From: Nematopogon swammerdamellus | Taxonomy: Eukaryota > Arthropoda > Insecta > Lepidoptera > Adelidae | Length of the DNA: 64,000 nt | Assembly: GCA_946902875.1 (NCBI GenBank) | Contig: OX336344.1 | Location: 19,179,791 to 19,243,790 of the forward strand | Reading direction: 5' to 3' | In this document: in pieces, positions 1 to 11,039 of the stretch | Layout of the letters: every line of letters begins with the position of its first letter | How positions within the stretch are numbered: position 1 is the stretch's first letter | Notes under the pieces: model-generated | Told to the model about the DNA's origin: nothing | The model's database searches: none | The model's input: the letters and a program-made list of their open reading frames with translations, nothing else | Made by a program: the position numbers and the translations under genes

Positions 1-336
1 AGATTTCCCCATATTAACAATCAAATTGATGCAACGCTCTGGATTGGCAAAAAAATTGCTGGTGTGAATGTGTTCGTATGTGTGAATTGTGATTGTGTGC
101 GATCGGAAACTGGCGACAGCGTTTCCGATACGAGGGGGCCTTCATTACACATCTTCTCTGCTTCCAAAATCTTTGCATATAACTGTGCGTTCCTATGTCT
201 GGACACTTTGCAACCTTATTATTGTTTCTAAGAATTTAAGTATGTATGTTGTATGTTTTCAAATGGTGCTGACTGTGTGCACCAAAAGCCCCTATAAAAT
301 AAACATTTAAAAAATAACTAAATAATAAATATTCTC
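1..336. other. left edge, no recognisable gene
   Basis: AT-rich sequence with short open frames on both strands. None has a convincing splice site or a family motif. It may be intron or flank of the leftward gene whose first exons are at 11.7 kb and 3.4 kb. Confidence 0.4.
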
Positions 337-482
337 ATGCCGGCACTTCACTTGGCTTAGCGTATTCGTGTATTTGACAAAAAATTCCGTTTCGTCTCCC
401 TTTAATGGCTCGTTTAGAGCGAGATAAAACTAAAATGTTTGCAACAAACACGAATACGCTAAGCCATGTGAAGTGCCGGCAT
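337..482. mobile_element. 146-bp MITE-like inverted-repeat element
   Basis: Terminal arms of about 36 bp (337-372 and 447-482) are near-perfect inverted copies beginning ATGCCGGCACTTCAC, with a short AT-rich interior. I see no target duplication and no coding capacity, so the superfamily is not assigned. Confidence 0.7.
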
Positions 483-779
483 CAAATACAACTACAAGAA
501 CGTAAATTTGAATGAAATTTTTCTATTAATTTGAAGTTATTCCTATTATTGATTTCCAATTTGCTCACATAGGTAACCTATTGTCAACGAGTGCCTGAGT
601 CTAGAACACAGGTGGTTGGCTAATTAATTACATAATATACGCTGATTGAATAAGCAAGCTTAAAATTGTACTCTCGAAAAAACATTTCTTTTTCTTTTAT
701 TAGACATTGTGAACGTAAACTTTCAAACTGAGCATGTAGTCTTATTCTATTGATATTCAATATCATCAATTCTAATCAA

Positions 780-1130
780 TACTAATAATAAATCTGTAAG
801 GGATGGTCATGGAGTAAGTTACTTTGTTTTATGAGATACTGCGTTAGTAGACTCTATGTATGATACTAAAACTAAATTGAGAATTTTTAGAAATCTTTCT
901 CTATGTATGTATGTTCCTCCATAACTCTTAAAATGATCATCCGAATTCGATGAAATTTAGTACAAGCACATTTAACTATACGTGACACAGGATAGGCTAA
1001 ATAAAATTCAGTTCCGGCCGCGCTATGTGGCTCTCATATCCGATCTCGAAATTGATCCGCGCGCCGAAATAAAGGTATGGTAGCGGGCTTACTTCTTTAT
1101 AAATACGAACTTCACACAAAGGAAGCAGTG
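780..1130 (+). repeat. Rep-J interspersed repeat, copy 1
   Basis: This block (starting ATACTAATAATAAATCTGTA) has a second diverged copy at 61596-61945 in the same orientation. The copy at the right end finishes in GAAGCCGCGGGCAAAAGCTA, a tail type I associate with non-autonomous elements of Lepidoptera. No coding potential. Confidence 0.65.
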
Positions 1131-1572
1131 GGCAATAGCTGGTCCATTAAACATATGTGCTGAATGTCGTCCCCACCTTAAATGACTTTAAAAAATCATA
1201 ATGATAAAAAGATTGAGAAGCTGATGCTGTTATAAATCAATCACAAAAGATGATTAAAGAAAAAAAAAACTCATTCAGCCAAATGAACATTGCTCCAACT
1301 GAATGATGTCATTATATTTAATTGCACATTCATAACTCACGGTTTCTTTTGCCAAATGATTGCTAATCTGAACATTGTCTGAGGGGATCGTGTTGCAAGT
1401 CCAGTAAGGGGTATGGAATGTACTCTGCGGCCGTGTTTGGGTTATGTACAGTTTGTTATTGCAAATCTTTATTCATTTCATTTTAGACAGGCGCCTGGGC
1501 CGATGCATCTAAATCAAGTTGATATAGTTCATAGTTCATTGGTGTGGTTATAATTTGTTTGGTTTTTTTCAC
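1131..1572. other. non-coding, nothing recognised
   Basis: AT-rich sequence between two repeats, without splice-flanked open frames or inverted repeats that I can support. Confidence 0.4.
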
Positions 1573-1870
1573 TTAATCGATTTTTGTTAACTTAGTTACT
1601 TTTTTATCTTTATTCAGATGAGTGTCCAAATGGTTTTGAAATTGGTTTACGTTGTTTGCAATGATAATGTCCCCGAAGTCAGTTCCAATCTTCGAAAACT
1701 CTTGTTGGTTATGAAGTGCTCGCGAGTGTTGGTTTGTGCTGTTTTGATTAAGGGTGAACATTTCTTTGATTGCTTAACAGTCACATTTCTCAGTAAGCCT
1801 TTTATACACCTCAATCAGATCGCCCCGTAATACGGAATGCTCAGGATTTCTAGGAATATTTTGCAAAGCG
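1573..1870 (-). pseudogene. LINE reverse-transcriptase C-terminal fragment
   Basis: The minus strand carries, in more than one frame, pieces resembling the very C-terminus of insect non-LTR retrotransposon proteins: SVLRGDLIEVYKRLTEKCDC followed by a segment ending NNVNQFQNHLDTHLNKD. The NVNQFKNRLD-type motif closes many LINE ORF2 proteins. Frameshifts separate the pieces, so this is a dead 5'-truncated copy. Confidence 0.6.
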
Positions 1871-1995
1871 TGGTGGTCCGAGTTGTGCTGTGATTCGCCA
1901 GAGTTCTTGCAGCGCAAGCACAGATTACTCTGCTTAACCCGATTGTTGGGATACAGCGTGGTGGTGTGTGCGTAGCGTATGTATGTATATTTTTG
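1855..1995 (+). repeat. Rep-C fragment (3' part)
   Basis: Contains GCGTGGTGGTCCGAGTTGTG, CAGAGTTCTTGCAGC and GATTACTCTGCTTA, matching Rep-C at 40134-40445 and, inverted, at 18415-18690. Confidence 0.7.
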
Positions 1996-2316
1996 CGGTT
2001 TTCGAAGAATATTGAGTACCTGGCTATATCTCTTGACTGATATGAACAAATACCTAACTTCTTTCACAACAACACAGAACATAACCTAGAATCTCAGCTG
2101 TCAATTTTTATCAATCACATTTTGTCATACTTTATTTTAAGCAGCATGTCAAAAGGCGCGCTTAAAAAGTGCTTTATCAAAGACTTACCCTTGTCTTTCT
2201 CATATTGATAGACAGAAACCAGTGCATTTGTAGCACTTAGAAGGGGGTTCGTTGCTGAAAACTCTTTTAGTACATAACAGTATCCTCCTCAGCAGTCACT
2301 CTAGCCATCTTGTGGC

Positions 2317-2700
2317 CTTCGTGGAGTCAGTCTTGTGAGCCTTGGCACCTCGATGGCGCGATGGTTCAGCATCCCATCGTAAAAGATGAGGACACTCGAG
2401 TGTGGTCAGAACTTGGTTGGTTGAACTTGGTTCGACCGTTGAGGTTGGCCGGGCTTCGGATTCCACGTAAAACTATAGGTCACTTCCCATCTTACCTTAC
2501 TAGGCGGCAGGGTTTAACTCGCCCGGATTAGAACCACCGCACTGAGTGAAAGGTAGTACGAAGAGGCTATGTAAATAGTTTGCGTTTTCCGTCCAGTTCC
2601 GTTTAGCCGGCACAACCAAAGGAAAACACCGACACGGCATCCAGTTCATTCAGGCGGGACGGGTTGACATGAGGTGACAGGTTTCACAACATAGGCTGAC
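2317..2700 (+). mobile_element. SINE-A, degenerate copy
   Basis: Tracks the SINE-A head and body with many substitutions: GGTTCAGCATCCC in the head, GGCTTCGGATTCCACGTAAA as box B, then the central ACTAGG-GG and ACCACCGCACTGA block and the TTTTCCGTCCAGTT block. The poly(A) end is lost. This is one of the oldest-looking copies in the window. Confidence 0.65.
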
Positions 2701-2930
2701 TGCGGAAGCTGGAGGCCAAGAGATTGTCCCCGACCTTGAGGGACTAACCTAACCTGACCCAACCCACCCCTAGGCTACTTTTTTTAAATTTTATTTTTAT
2801 ATTAGAAAACATACAGTCATTCACAATAAATAGATACACTTATTTTTTTTTATGCCTAAGGTATGGCCAATTACATGTTTCCCTGATAAGTTTTTTAATT
2901 TATGTTTGCGTAGGGCATAAACTTAGGTGT

Positions 2931-3015
2931 CTAAAGGTGTGTGAGGTGTGGTGTATTGTGGTGTGTTGTTGTGTGGTGTGGTGCGTAGTGTATATGTGTG
3001 TGTTTGTGTCTCTTT
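2931..3015 (+). repeat. GT-rich low-complexity tract
   Basis: Irregular GTGTGGTG/GTGTATT tract, not a clean microsatellite. Confidence 0.7.
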
Positions 3016-3037
3016 ATGTATTTATCCCTACATATCC

Positions 3038-3271
3038 CTTGCCCCTTACTAGGTGGTAAGCTAAGATTGTAGCCGACTGGGTTGGTACCACCGTACTGGA
3101 TGTAAGATGGCCGCATAGCAGCCTCGGCTGTGTTCTCTAGTCCAGTATAGCCAGCAATCCATGGAAGTCTCCGGTACGGCACCTACCTTCTCGGAGGTGA
3201 TATTGGCTGGTCAGAGCATGCGCTTTGGCCCCTCCGACTCAGCCACCCATACCGGATAACATAAAAAAAAA
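3038..3271 (+). mobile_element. SINE-B, 5'-truncated
   Basis: Starts at the central domain (CCCTTGCCCCTTACTAGGTG) and runs through GTACCACCGTACTGGATGTA and the CTCAGCCACCCATACCGGAT tail into an A-run. The tRNA-like head is missing. It lies about 50 bp downstream, on the minus strand, of the donor of the exon at 3319-3448. Confidence 0.85.
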
Positions 3272-3318
3272 AATTGTTTTTTTTTATATTTAAATGCTAC
3301 GGCAACATGATGTCTCAC

Positions 3319-3448
3319 CGGCAGCCTCCAGGAGGGCTTCGAGCCTCGCCTGCATCTCGGGGTCGACGGCCCGGTCAGGATCCTCGTGCGGGAGGAGGAA
3401 CTTGGAAGATTCCGCCGCGCCGCCCGCACCTTCCTCCTCCATCTCCGC
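3319..3448 (-). CDS. internal coding exon of an unrecognised gene
   Basis: The minus strand reads TTTTCTCCAG, then an open 130-nt exon, then GTGAGA. The exon starts in phase 0 and ends in phase 1 and encodes about 43 residues: an acidic Gly/Ala stretch (AEMEEEGAGGAAESS) followed by KFLLPHEDPDRAVDPEMQAR and LEALLEAAG. The GC-rich exon stands out from its AT-rich flanks and ends in what looks like an amphipathic helix. The phase fits the candidate first exon at 11638-11739 on the same strand, so both may belong to one gene running left out of the window. I do not recognise the family, and the linkage is inferred only from phase, strand and order. Confidence 0.6.
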
Positions 3449-3622
3449 CTGGAGAAAAGAATGCACACATTTCAATTTGGTTGCAAATGATATCGTATTC
3501 TTTATTAGCATTAAATTATATATTTATTACGAATTTTTTTGCTTTTTATTTAATTAGTACTATATAATATACAAAAACACAAAATATTTCGGCCCTTTAT
3601 GGGCCGTCGTCAGTTGATAAAA

Positions 3623-3899
3623 AAAAACCCGCCAAGTGCGAGTTGGACTCGTGCACCGAGGGTTCCATACCACCATGTAATCGGCTGGTAAGAAAATTAA
3701 GTAAAAGTAAAAAATTCACAGGTGGGGACAAGAAACCAAAAAGTGCGTATTTTTTATATTTAAATGCTACGGCCATCTACTGAAAAGACTATGAAGTATT
3801 TTAACTAATACATAGATGGCGTGAGTGACGCTGACCGTGACATGGCGATACGGAACCCTCGGTGCGCGAGTTCGACTCGCACTTGGCCGGTTTTTTTTC
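3623..3899. repeat. Rep-K inverted-repeat element
   Basis: Outer arms of about 45 bp are inverted copies (AAGTGCGAGTTGGACTCGTG on the left, GAGTTCGACTCGCACTTGG on the right) and each includes a GGGTTCC/GGAACCC block. Relatives are at 15825-15895, 30950-31085 and 61975-62260. A 23-bp stretch at 3751-3773 is identical to 3281-3303. Confidence 0.75.
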
Positions 3900-4225
3900 T
3901 ATTAACAGTTTAATTTCGAAATTAAAGCAGATACATTTCATTATGCAGGCAGTCTGGCTGGATGCATTGCAAGTAGGTAGTGTTTGTTTGTAGGTACAAT
4001 GGAAATTGTCTAGGCACAAATTGTTCGTTTCACAGAAAGCAGCCGTCACAGATCTGAGAATAACGGATGGATGAGTGATTGAGCATCTGAAGTGTCCCTA
4101 CCTCAAGTGGAGAGTTACGGCTTAAGGCTATAAAGGTAAAATTGTGCTTTTTCTGAGAGACGCACGCACCATCAATATTACTCACCTGACATATTTCATT
4201 CTATTTATATTCTGTTCAATTTTTT
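3900..4225. other. non-coding, nothing recognised
   Basis: AT-rich; only short open frames without motifs. Confidence 0.4.
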
Positions 4226-4495
4226 TTTTTTATGGAAACTGACACGGTTGGCTACATCACCTACAACATCTTTGATATCAGCACATAACACCGCGTGAAT
4301 TAGGTGCCATGTCAGTTATTCCCTTCATTTCATGTCGTCTACACTGAACTGGACGAAAAACACGAACTATTTACATAGCCGTTTCGACCGACGTTTCATT
4401 CAGTGCGGTGGTACCAACCCGGGCGGGATACACCCTACCACCTAGTAAGGTAAGAAGGCAAGGGACCTACAATTTTACGTGAAATCCACAGTGTG
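4226..4495 (-). mobile_element. SINE-A, head-truncated
   Basis: Reads on plus as T-run, ATGGAAACTGACACGGTTGG, then the body in reverse order to the ACCACCTAGTAAGG central domain and TTTTACGTGAAATCC. The 5' tRNA/5S-like head is absent. Confidence 0.85.
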
Positions 4496-4574
4496 TGTGT
4501 TGGAGTGAGATGCTATTCCCCGCAGTGGAATTCCGTTCGACCAGATGGGCATGATGATACTGGCATGGCACCTA

Positions 4575-4775
4575 GATCAACAAGGTGTCAGGCTGACATC
4601 ACAGGTGTAGTAAGTGGAACGTAAGCTCGACATATGCCGCCGAGGCACCCATGAGGTGTCTAACGGCGCCCATGGAAATTCGGTCGTATGCGGCGGTTGT
4701 GAATGCCATGCCGGCCTGACAGGTGCCCATTCACGCCCCTCTTGAAGGACCCGAGACTGTACTTGTAATTTATAT
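4575..4775 (-). repeat. LINE-D 3' tail
   Basis: Inverted copy of the tail that follows the RT fragment at 12635-13165: GGCGCCCATGGAAATTCGGT, CATGCCGGCCTGACAGGTGC and CACGCCCCTCTTGAAGGACC. Non-coding 3' remnant of a LINE. Confidence 0.7.
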
Positions 4776-4931
4776 CTATCCAATCGCATTAAGGCAGTTG
4801 TCACCACCTCCAGTTAATTCTCGCCCAACAGTTACTTCTCGGTTAAAGTGACACTTCTGATACGTTTGGCAAGAGTTAACCAAAATTTTAGTTGAAGGTG
4901 GCGTAATCGGCCGGGAGAGAAGATTAACATT

Positions 4932-5317
4932 TTAAGAGGATACCCATAGCAAAAGATTTGCATAGAATAAAAAGATCGTAAGTCGGTGTTGTTTTTTAAT
5001 TTTAAAAAATTAATGGGAATAAAATTTCAAAATCTACAACAATAGAGTTCTGTGCTTGTGGTGTGGATTGGTTTAGTTATTTAACAGTGCAATAAAAATT
5101 TCGTTTTATTCATTCACTTTTGCGTCAGATGAAAAAAATCTAAATTCAATCATTTTTTTCATCTGACGCAAAAGTGAATGAATAAAACGAAATTTTTATT
5201 GCACTGATAAATAACTAAACCACAAGCACAGAACTCTATTTTTGTAGATTTTTACCAACACCAACTTAAGTACGAACATTTTCTATGCAAAGCAACCAGC
5301 CATGGGTATCCTCTTAA
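4932..5317. mobile_element. 386-bp TTAA-flanked inverted-repeat MITE
   Basis: The ends read TTAAGAGGATACCCATAG and CATGGGTATCCTCTTAA. Inner arms of roughly 110 bp (about 5040-5150 and 5157-5250) are near-perfect inverted copies, so the element folds into a long hairpin. TTAA at both outer ends suggests a piggyBac-type non-autonomous element (inference). No coding capacity. Confidence 0.75.
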
Positions 5318-5940
5318 TTACTATAGTTCGATTGTCGTAATTAACGCATATATAAAACGATTGAGCAAGGATGTCCCAGTTCATTGTGATGCAAATTTAA
5401 AACCTTGTCACTATTTAGGTCGCCCGATGATACCGGTACATACATACTTACGTTAGACTGCACATTCAATAACAAAATGAGCTTGTCTAGTCAAAATGGA
5501 TCATCCTAGAACGATAAAAAAGGTATGGACCCCGAACCCTATCCTCGCCAGCGTAACACCATATAAGTAAAAGCATACTTGTTTCAATGAACGGTCGCGC
5601 GCTGGCCCGTCAGTCTGTCATCGGCTGCGTTCGCAAAAACCTGTTTAAAATGCCCGCATGCTCTGTGTTTACGTTTAAAAACACTACAGCCAAGTTTAGT
5701 GTACACAATAGTGGAATATCTTACCATCGGTAAGTACACTCCGCTCCCCGCAATACGGCGACGCTAGTTCTCATACAAGCATTTGACAGTCCGGCGTCCA
5801 TACCTTTTTTATCGTTCTAGAGAGATCATCAATAGATAGATTTTTTAATGTGTTAATTATTGTAAGTTCTATTTTCAAATCCATCCAGCGAGGAATCACC
5901 ACAACCGATTTAGGAAACATTCCTTCCCTGTAAATGTTTT
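5318..5940. other. non-coding, nothing recognised
   Basis: AT-rich sequence with no supported exon. A short GC-richer island near 5590-5780 has no open frame with splice sites. Confidence 0.4.
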
Positions 5941-6095
5941 TTTTTTTTTTTGGAAACTGACATTTGGCTTCGAGCCACCCATACGGTGTCTAACGACGCC
6001 CAAGGACTTTCGACAGTACGCGGGGGGTTGCGAATGCCATGCCGTCCTGACAGATGCCTATTCATGCCTCTCTTGAAGGACCCGAGACTGTACTT
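5941..6095 (-). repeat. LINE-D 3' tail
   Basis: Starts at a T-run and carries the same inverted blocks as 4575-4775 (CGACGCCCAAGGACTTTCG, CATGCCGTCCTGACAGATGC). Confidence 0.7.
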
Positions 6096-6169
6096 GGAAG
6101 GAAATATGTGGGCAGGGAACGCTATTCACTATATGTTTATAGTATAATTGTTTTTTTATTTATTTGGGT

Positions 6170-6625
6170 ACTTGTCAAGTTTTAAAAAAAATTGTTTTGT
6201 TTCATACCTGGACGGACAAGTATGTTTGTATATTATATTTTATATATTTAGTAATTTATGTCCAAGTTGAAATGTTTGACCTGAACCAGAACTATCACCT
6301 TCGTGGTCACAGCAAAAAACTTAACCAGACAGCTTCTAACACAAACATCCGAAAGCACTTCATAACAAATCGAGTTGTGAACGCCTGGAATAAACTCCCA
6401 CAGGATGTGATTGACTCCCCAAACACAAACACCTTCAAAAACCGATTAGATAAATACATAAAAAGTACATCAACAAACAAATAGCAACAGAGCCCAAGTA
6501 AGCAAACTAAAAAAAAAAAAAAATTAATTAAAACAATCATTCATTATCAAAAAAAAAAAGACTGATATGAACACATCAGCTAGACCTGCTTGTTCATAAA
6601 AAAATAAATAAATAAATAAATGTCT
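6170..6625 (+). pseudogene. LINE RT C-terminus with 3' end
   Basis: An open frame ending at 6484 encodes NYHLRGHSKKL, RKHFITNRVVNAWNKLPQDV and NTFKNRLDKYI. The 'FF.NRVVN.WN.LP..V' and 'NTFKNRLD' blocks are typical of the last residues of insect non-LTR retrotransposon ORF2. A-rich sequence and an AATAAATAAATAAA repeat follow to 6620, as expected for a LINE 3' terminus. Strongly 5'-truncated, without the polymerase core, so inactive. Confidence 0.8.
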
Positions 6626-7300
6626 TTTTATTTAACTGGCACATATTTTATGCATGCATTATTAATAAGTATTCTTATTATTATTTTATCTTCAATTCTC
6701 ACGTTGAACTCTTTTGCTACTACCTACTTAAATTCCACTATATTAATTGAATCTCAGACATCCAAAGTTGACTGTAAGAAATCTCTGTAAGGGATGAGTC
6801 CGCCTTTACACCTTATGTAAATGTTCCAATGTACTTGATACTTTTGAATGTTTCTTGGAGCAATTTGTTAGGTATTTATCTTTTTCAATTGGTTGGTACT
6901 AAAGCGTGCATTTATTACGAACTCCCTGAAAGTTGGTTCCAGTTGTACCTACTCCACTCTATTTATTGTGAAATGTTGGCGGGTATTGTTGTTAAAGATG
7001 TGGGACTTACGTTTCATGTTAGGAACTATTGCTAGATTTTTTTTGTTTCTATAATAAACAAAATATGGTGGCATCCAGGGGCTACCTATTCACCAGTGAT
7101 TAGTAACAATGAATACATTATTGTATTCAATTTTAATACATAATTGAACACCAAGTGGCAGACCATTAGGTAATTCAAATGTAAAATAAACCCAATACTC
7201 ATATGAATAAGATTGAAATCTAAACTATGTTCTCATTTTTTAGATTGAATTTAGGATAAAGTGAAAGGTAAGTTTTTGATGTTATTTTTCATACCATATT
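6626..7300. other. non-coding, nothing recognised
   Basis: AT-rich. A 68-codon frame at 6829-7035 has no recognisable motif and is not called. Confidence 0.4.
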
Positions 7301-7309
7301 TGGTATGAA

Positions 7310-7515
7310 AAATAACTGCCGACTGGGTTGGTACCACCGTACTGGATGTAAGATGGCCGCAAGCAACCTCGGTTGTGTTCTCCTCTAGTCCAGTATAGCC
7401 AGCAATCCAGGGAGGTCTCCGGTATGGCACCTACCTTCTCGGAGGTGATATTGGCTGGTTAGAGCATGTGCTTTGGCCCCTCCGACTCAGCCACCCATAC
7501 CGGATTACATAAAAA
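7310..7515 (+). mobile_element. SINE-B, 5'-truncated
   Basis: Runs from CTGCCGACTGGGTTGGTACC through CCAGTATAGCCAGCAATCC to the CACCCATACCGGATTACATA tail and A-run. Preceded by a 16-bp palindrome (ATACCATATTTGGTAT). Confidence 0.85.
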
Positions 7516-8254
7516 AAATAAAAAAACAATTTAAATATAAATGACAGTGGGATAAAATTTGAGGGCCCAATGAAGTGGAAATGTGTTAGGTACAGGAGGC
7601 AAACTATTTTGTTTAGTTAGTACATATAGTATAATTGAACCAAATTTTGTAAAATTTTATAAATTTGTATCATTATAAAACATAACACAATTAATAATTT
7701 ATTAAAGATTGTTATTATATTTTCAACTGTATTTTTTTTTTTACTTCTAGTTAGCCGGCACACAAGGGAAGATCTGCAGCAATGACATGGGACCTAGTTC
7801 CAACGATTAAAAACGTTGTCTAAATAAATTCAGTCACATTGTATGGGTATGTTCCTTTATGAATATAGCAGATAATTTAGTCAAACATGGCAAGTTATAT
7901 ATGTAAAAAAAATATTTAATAAGTTACAAAGATAGAAGACTACATCAATGAAAATGCTTTCCCATAAAATTTTTCATAATATTATGCTTCATATCATAAC
8001 TGTACTGTGGTAACTGAGTTTGGTGTCAATGACCTCATTTTAAGTGTAGGCAGTCAGTGTTTCATTATCTCTGGTAGGTACTTATGCAGCTCAATTTATG
8101 GTAGCTATAGACACAAACTTAACCATAGATCAGCTGGCTGCTCTAAGTATCTAGATAGTGGCGTAACTATGGTTGTTATATGTACACAAAGTGAACAGTT
8201 CCTCAGTGTGTAGGAAGACTACCAACAAACTACATAGACGATTTAGTTAACATT
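7516..8254. other. non-coding, nothing recognised
   Basis: AT-rich intronic or intergenic sequence without motifs. Confidence 0.4.
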
Positions 8255-8637
8255 TTCACTTTTTTTTTTATTATGGAAACTGACACGGTTTGCTACATCA
8301 CTTCCTACATCCGTGATGTCAGCCCATTAACACCTTGGTGTACTAGGTGTCATGTCAGTGCTTCCCTTCGGTCGTGCCGGCTACGCTGAACTAGACGAAA
8401 AACTCGAACATCAACCGACCTTGCATTTAGTGCGGTGGTATCAACGCGGGCGGGTTAAATCCTATCACCTAGTAAGGTAAGATTGGAAGGGACCTACAGT
8501 TTTACGTGGAATCCGAACCACGGTCAGCCTCCAACGGTCGAGCGGTCACCCATCCAAGTACTGACAGCACCCAGGTGTGCTTATGCTCACAAACGACAGT
8601 CGACCGATTGCACCGCTGAGCTACAGAGGCTGACAAA
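8255..8637 (-). mobile_element. SINE-A, near full length
   Basis: The whole family is present in reverse: poly(T), ATGGAAACTGACACGGTTTG, body, central domain, ACGTGGAATCCGAACCACGG (inverted box B), a CACCCATCCAAGTACTGAC stretch that is the inverse of a 5S-rRNA-like box C, and the inverted box A near GAGCTACAGAGGCTGAC. About 380 bp. Confidence 0.9.
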
Positions 8638-8934
8638 CTTTCATTTTGACAGTGGAAAAACACATGGGCCTGAGAGCGAAATTTATTGAAAGCATGACGT
8701 GTAAAAAATAAAAACAAATTTACAAACATAGATTAATTTGATACATGAGACATGACATGCATGACCCATACATGAACATAGCATGAAGCCAGATGATGTA
8801 TAGTTTATGATGGCCAGTTTTCAAGTGACATGGTTAATGTAAATAGCAACACAATGACTCATTACCTCCAGACTGAGCTGGGGGAAGTGGAAATATAATG
8901 ATCACATTATTTGATAGGTTATTTATTTATTACT

Positions 8935-9195
8935 GTGTGAGGCCAGTACTTGAAAAGAATAGCCCCATTGCGTCTCTCCCTGTGCATGTCATAAAAGGCG
9001 ACTAAGGGCTAAGGACTAGATGCCATGCTAAAGGGCGAAAGGTTTGCCACCTCACACCTTGGCATCGTCCTCCACCGAGTCATGCAGCAGGTGGGTCTTT
9101 GTGCCTTACTTGCTGCTTGATAGTTATCTTGTCCGAATATTTTGCTAAACGTGGTGGTCGATGTTGTGTTGCAATTTTCCAGAGTGAAATGCAGT
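8935..9195 (+). repeat. Rep-C copy
   Basis: Contains ATAGCCCCATTGCGTCTCTC, GTCATAAAAGGCGACTAAGG, ACCGAGTCATGCAGCAGGTG and TGCTAAACGTGGTGGTCG. Same orientation as 40134-40445. Confidence 0.8.
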
Positions 9196-11030
9196 GTGGC
9201 TATTATTTTTAAGTACCAGCCCTACACCCCTACGCCCTATTTTTAAAGGACAATCATTTTTTTAAATTCTTAATTGAAGTTTGAGGTTAAGCTGTATTCA
9301 GTTATGTCAGACCCATGGTGTTTCTTAAGTTCATGATAGATTTTAAAAAAATTACTCAAACATCCCTCAAAATGAGGAAATTTTAAAGAATTTTATAACC
9401 TCTCTTGACAGTTCATTGAGAGTGGATCACATATGTAGTGCATAATGAATATCACAACTGGCTCATCCTATCCGCCTGTAACATGCTGACTAAATCTTTT
9501 CTCAGGCCCTCATTCCGCCCACACTCGATTGAAGGACAATTATTTGGAACTACAGTATAGCCTGGAAAGGCCGACCTCGGTTCGAACGACCCCCGTTTTA
9601 ACCAACCCTCGAATGCTTATGTGCAGTATCAAGATGTCTTTTTCACTATTAACTATTTGATTATAGAAGGGGCCGGCGTCAAAAATATCACTAATAGCGA
9701 TTTCAGTCAATGCTTCTTAGTGTAACGAGTCAGAAACGCCGATTAACGGTTAAAAATGCTAGCGATTTTTATAAAATACACTGCAGCAACACTTCACCTT
9801 CACACAGAATGAAATGAATGTGACGGCTGTCAATTTCATCCTAAATCATTTCCCGCAGATGGTAAAGTGGTTTACTTTATTTCAAATTTGTTTTTTTATT
9901 ATTTGAAGAGTTTGTTTCTTTACCCACACATCGATATATGATTTTTACGGGGGAATTGTGAATTTTAGGTCAGAAAATTCGGGAAAAAATGTTGAGTTGT
10001 GTTTTGTTTTGCCCGGAGTTAAAAAAACGTATGTGCTGTGTAAGTAAATGTTTCATATCGTTTTATAAGTGCGAGTTTATTGATCTGAACTTCATTATTT
10101 TATGAAATATTTTAGTTTTTGTCAAGATCCACACTCAAGGCCCCACCTGTGACACACCTGGAACTCTAGGCGGATATCATAAAAATTCATTGTTGGAAGC
10201 CAAAGGGTTAAACATAGAACAAAACACTTAGAAATAGACTGTACAAGTAAATAGCTGCGTTCTAGTGACCCTCCCTTGCCCTTGAACCTCGCACCCCTCT
10301 GAGCACAGGTGAAGACCTGTCTCTCTATCAATGCGAAATAGACAAAGGCAGATCATAACCAGAGCACGCTCCAAGAGCATGCAGATTGCAATTTTTACGT
10401 AGCTAGACGGTACTTGTAAGTCGCTAGAACGCACCTTATGTCATAGATAGTAGAAAAATATGAATCACAATAATTAATGTATTTAAAACTTTTTTTTTCA
10501 GTTAGTATTACGTTAGGTAAAAGTATTCAAGCGCGTCAATGCACTTTAGGGTTAAAATAACATAAAAAATACTGCACTTTAGCGTGTAAAAGTTGCATGT
10601 TAGAATCACAAGGACCATTCAACGGTGTCATTCGAACACAATATGAAGACACTACACACATTAATGAGTTAATATCGTCATTATTCAATCGTCACTCAAC
10701 CGCAAAAGCAAAAAAAATATATATGTATATTACTCAAACCGAAGCTTCCCTGAGTGTTCTTCGACTTACCAACAGGTCTGGCCTGCTAAGGCACAAACAA
10801 GCCAGCAAGATCTAGGAAAAACAACAACATACTAAAGTGTCTCATCTGTTAAAGCAATCAATACAAAATAGTCCTTGTGATTCCCGGAACGTTACACTCT
10901 CCAGTGGGCAGAATGAGATGAGTGAATTAGACAGCAACTAATGCGACCGGGCTGGTGTGAGCGGCTTGGAGAAATCACATCACTGATCGTCACACATACA
11001 ATGTTGGATTGTTTATTTTAGAGATATTTG
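9196..11030. other. non-coding stretch inside or beside the leftward gene
   Basis: No exon could be supported on either strand. Small open frames near 10122-10434 and 10597-10815 lack splice context and motifs. Confidence 0.4.
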
Positions 11031-11039
11031 TATTCATGT

